Shown: positions 33,961-35,763 of the stretch, piece after piece
Numbering within the stretch: the first letter of the stretch is position 1
Layout: each line of letters begins with the position of its first letter
Assembly: GCA_018384065.1 (NCBI GenBank)
Contig: JAHAYL010000059.1
Coordinates: 1-35,763 of the forward strand
Direction of reading: 5' to 3'
DNA from: Oxalobacter sp.
GTDB lineage: Bacteria; Pseudomonadota; Gammaproteobacteria; Burkholderiales; Burkholderiaceae_D
Length of the DNA: 35,763 nt
Made by a program: the position numbers and the translations under genes
The notes under the pieces: model-generated
Seen by the model: only the letters and a program-made list of their open reading frames with translations
What the model was told of the DNA's origin: nothing
The model's database searches: none

Positions 33961-34846
33961 CATCGTTATTTCCAATCCTGCCCGTTTGCATCGGGAACAT
34001 TATTCACTGGCAATCGAGCAGGAAGAAACGGTTTTCGTTCCTTTTGAGGATATAGCCGTTATCGTTTTGGATTGCCCTCAGGTTACCTTGACCCAACCGG
34101 TTCTTGCCGCTTGTGCAGAATATGGGATTGCATTGTTCAGCACAGATTTTACCCATACACCAAATGGTGTGTTCCTGCCGTTTGGGACACATACCAGGAC
34201 TACCCGCATCTTACGGTTGCAGCTCAAGGCAACCCAGCCTGCCAAGAAACGTATCTGGGCGGAGATTGTCAAAGCCAAGATACGCAATCAGGCAAAATGC
34301 CTGAAATATGCGGGACAGATGGGCGATGACCGGTTGGAGAAACTGGCATCGGCAGTCCGTTCAGGCGATGTGGGCAATCTTGAGGCAAGAGCAGCTAAAT
34401 GGTATTTCGATAGGCTGTTTGGCAGTCAATTCAGCCGTGTCCAGGATACACCTGTCAATGCCTGCCTCAATTATGGTTATGCTGTGCTGCGGGGAGCTGT
34501 TGCCCGACAGCTGGTGTTGCATGGATTGCATCCACCGATGGGTATTTTCCACAGCAATGAACAGAATGCCTTTAACTTGGCAGATGACTTGATAGAACCT
34601 TTCCGTCCAGTGGTTGACCTATATGTTGCCACCCATTTACCTGCTATCTCGAAATCATCGGGGATTCCTAAGGCATCATTGGTCCGTTTATTGAATGTGG
34701 ATATGGTCATGCCGGAGGGTGTGACCGCTGTTTCAACAGCTATTGAATATGCTGTGGAAGGTTTTGTCAGGGTGTTGGAAGGAACGGGCAAGCATCTGTC
34801 GTTGCCAGAGTTGATACCGATACGGACACATTTCAGGGAGATATGA
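33947..34846 (+). CDS. cas1: CRISPR-associated endonuclease Cas1, type II
   Basis: Cas1 is the integrase subunit that inserts new spacers with Cas2. The start at 33947 (MSWRSIVISNPARL) has AGGAGC upstream and overlaps the cas9 end by 14 bases, so the two are translationally coupled. The 299-residue protein has the type II pattern: E146 in NLEARAAKWYF, H202 in MGIFHSNEQNAFN and D214 in LADDLIEPFRPVVD. These are the likely metal ligands. No csn2 or cas4 gene is present, fitting subtype II-C. Confidence 0.97.
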   Translation: MSWRSIVISNPARLHREHYSLAIEQEETVFVPFEDIAVIVLDCPQVTLTQPVLAACAEYGIALFSTDFTHTPNGVFLPFGTHTRTTRILRLQLKATQPAKKRIWAEIVKAKIRNQAKCLKYAGQMGDDRLEKLASAVRSGDVGNLEARAAKWYFDRLFGSQFSRVQDTPVNACLNYGYAVLRGAVARQLVLHGLHPPMGIFHSNEQNAFNLADDLIEPFRPVVDLYVATHLPAISKSSGIPKASLVRLLNVDMVMPEGVTAVSTAIEYAVEGFVRVLEGTGKHLSLPELIPIRTHFREI

Positions 34847-34847
34847 A

Positions 34848-35180
34848 ATGTCAGCTGAATTGAGGCGTCCTATGCGATTACTAGTCTTTTTTGACCTGCC
34901 AACCATTACCCGTGCCAATAAACGGGCATATGTGCTTTTCAGACGGTTCCTGCTCAATGATGGTTTTGACATGATTCAGTGGTCAGTCTATGGGCGCATT
35001 CTTGCAGGACGGGAAGCAGAGCAGAGGCATTACCAGCGTATCCGCGAAAATCTGCCACCAGAAGGCTCTGTGCGTTGTATGACAGTCACAGAAAAACAAT
35101 ATGCAGGCATCAGGTTGTTGGTTGGTAAACCGAAAAAACAGGAAAAAAAAGTCAATACTGACCAGCTTCTGCTGTTTTAA
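34848..35180 (+). CDS. cas2: CRISPR-associated protein Cas2
   Basis: Cas2 forms the dimer core of the Cas1-Cas2 spacer integration complex. The 110-residue protein has a ferredoxin-like fold: RLLVFFDLPTITRANKRAY with the conserved aspartate D16, then FLLNDGFDMIQWSVYGR. GGGAG lies 7 bases upstream, and the ATG follows the cas1 stop after one base. It is the last gene of the cas operon, and its stop abuts a palindromic terminator. Confidence 0.96.
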   Translation: MSAELRRPMRLLVFFDLPTITRANKRAYVLFRRFLLNDGFDMIQWSVYGRILAGREAEQRHYQRIRENLPPEGSVRCMTVTEKQYAGIRLLVGKPKKQEKKVNTDQLLLF

Positions 35181-35225
35181 AAAAGCCTGAAATCTGTGGA
35201 TGAGCACAGGAAATCAGGCTTTTTT
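35179..35225. terminator. Palindromic bidirectional terminator between cas2 and the array
   Basis: AAAAAAGCCTGA (35179-35190) and TCAGGCTTTTTT (35214-35225) are exact complements, with an inner stem CTGTG/CACAG. The stem gives a T-run on each strand. On the plus strand it ends the cas operon, starting at the cas2 stop codon. On the minus strand it would end crRNA precursor transcription coming from the array. Confidence 0.85.
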
Positions 35226-35235
35226 CTAGGGTCGA

Positions 35236-35267
35236 ATTCTGATAACCCTTTGAATATCAATCAGAAT
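35236..35267. repeat. Inverted repeat between cas2 and the first CRISPR repeat
   Basis: ATTCTGAT (35236-35243) and ATCAGAAT (35260-35267) are exact complements around 16 bases, ending 10 bases before repeat 1. GAGACCG (35271-35277), directly before repeat 1, equals an internal piece of the CRISPR repeat. This flank may be a leader or trailer. Confidence 0.5.
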
Positions 35268-35277
35268 CCAGAGACCG

Positions 35278-35763
35278 ATTGTAGCTTTATGGGGTGAGAC
35301 CGGAAACTACAACACTCAATGCGTTCACTGCGTCTGCAAGCTCATTGTAGCTTTATGGGGTGAGACCGGAAACTACAACTTCCTCCGTTGGATTGACTTC
35401 TGCAGCAATATTGTAGCTTTATGGGGGGAGACCGGAAACTACAACGATGTCTGATCTGCGGTAGGGGTATATTGAATTGTAGCTTTATGGGGTGAGACCG
35501 GAAACTACAACGACACAGACCGTAAACATACCGGAAACAACATTGTAGCTTTATGGGGTGAGACCGGAAACTACAACGGACGGGAAGCTGAGGCAGTCCT
35601 TCCCCTGAATTGTAGCTTTATGGGGTGAGACCGGAAACTACAACTGGAACTGAGGTTTTCCTTGCGCCTGATACATTGTAGCTTTATGGGGTGAGACCGG
35701 AAACTACAACACTTGCACCATGCCTGCCATAGCCCGTACCATTGTAGCTTTATGGGGTGAGAC
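35278..35763 (-). CRISPR. Type II-C CRISPR array, 7 full repeats plus 1 cut by the window end
   Basis: The repeats are 36 bases, read on the plus strand as ATTGTAGCTTTATGGG, then GT, then GAGACCGGAAACTACAAC. Starts are 35278, 35344, 35410, 35476, 35542, 35609 and 35675, and the eighth starts at 35741 and is truncated. Six spacers are 30 bases and the fifth (35578-35608) is 31. All full repeats are identical except repeat 3, which has G instead of T at its base 18 (35427). Pairing geometry with the tracrRNA indicates that crRNAs are transcribed from the minus strand, so each guide lies 5' of GTTGTAGTTTCCGG. On that strand each repeat ends GCTACAAT, resembling the repeat-embedded -10 known in Neisseria. 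The array continues outside the window. Confidence 0.98.

Noticed and set aside
35278-35763. Self-targeting spacers
   Set aside because: Reading the window did not reveal a match to any of the seven spacers, but I could not search exhaustively or outside the window.

Overview
The window looks like the chromosome of a moderate-GC betaproteobacterium of the order Burkholderiales. The main support is gene order: rpsP-rimM-trmD-rplS, dusB-fis-purH-ruvC-ruvA-ruvB, and the M23 peptidase/anmK block divergent from tyrS. Acetate kinase and malate synthase G occur together, and a complete type II-C CRISPR-Cas locus is present. This would suit an anaerobic C2-metabolising member such as Oxalobacter, but the genus is an inference, not something the sequence proves.

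Layout. (1) 1-700: the end of an rRNA operon (23S-5S spacer, 5S rRNA, terminator), then tRNA-Lys(UUU) on the minus strand with its own promoter and terminators. (2) 714-8800: tsaD and ackA (convergent), the rpsP-rimM-trmD-rplS translation operon, a CoA-pyrophosphatase-type Nudix gene, relA, and a small membrane protein gene whose promoter -10 lies inside a perfect inverted repeat. (3) 8801-11653: a 580-base gene-free leader followed by malate synthase G, which has an unusual cysteine-rich tail. (4) 11688-15549: a small cell-surface sugar cassette (WecE-like aminotransferase, family 2 glycosyltransferase, PglD/NeuD-like acyltransferase) ending beside tRNA-Leu(CAA). It is AT-rich in its middle and looks acquired. 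(5) 15676-26563: a long minus-strand housekeeping block running from an M23 peptidase through anmK, dtd, a PEBP protein, a phosphoglycerate-mutase-like phosphatase, dusB, fis, purH, ruvC, ruvA, ruvB, mutT and an ABM-domain protein to tRNA-Leu. (6) 26626-28004: an inverted-repeat-bearing divergent promoter region, tyrS and a shared terminator. (7) 28023-30341: a SAM methyltransferase whose 5' end (about 123 bp) is duplicated on the far side of a RelE-type toxin/XRE antitoxin module. (8) 30440-35763: a type II-C CRISPR-Cas system. It comprises a divergent tracrRNA gene, cas9 (1094 aa), cas1, cas2, a palindromic terminator, and an array of 36-bp repeats that runs off the end of the window.

How the CRISPR locus works together. 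A 36-base anti-repeat at 30507-30542 pairs with the array repeat through 20 contiguous bases, an internal loop and a 6-bp lower stem. The geometry matches the Neisseria type II-C guide, so both tracrRNA and crRNAs should be read from the minus strand while cas9-cas1-cas2 are read from the plus strand. The tracrRNA has a recognisable promoter and an intrinsic terminator, and only about 67 bases follow its anti-repeat. The cas2/array boundary is a palindromic terminator able to stop transcription from both sides. This locus, the duplicated flank around the toxin-antitoxin module, and the cysteine tail on malate synthase are the most interesting items.
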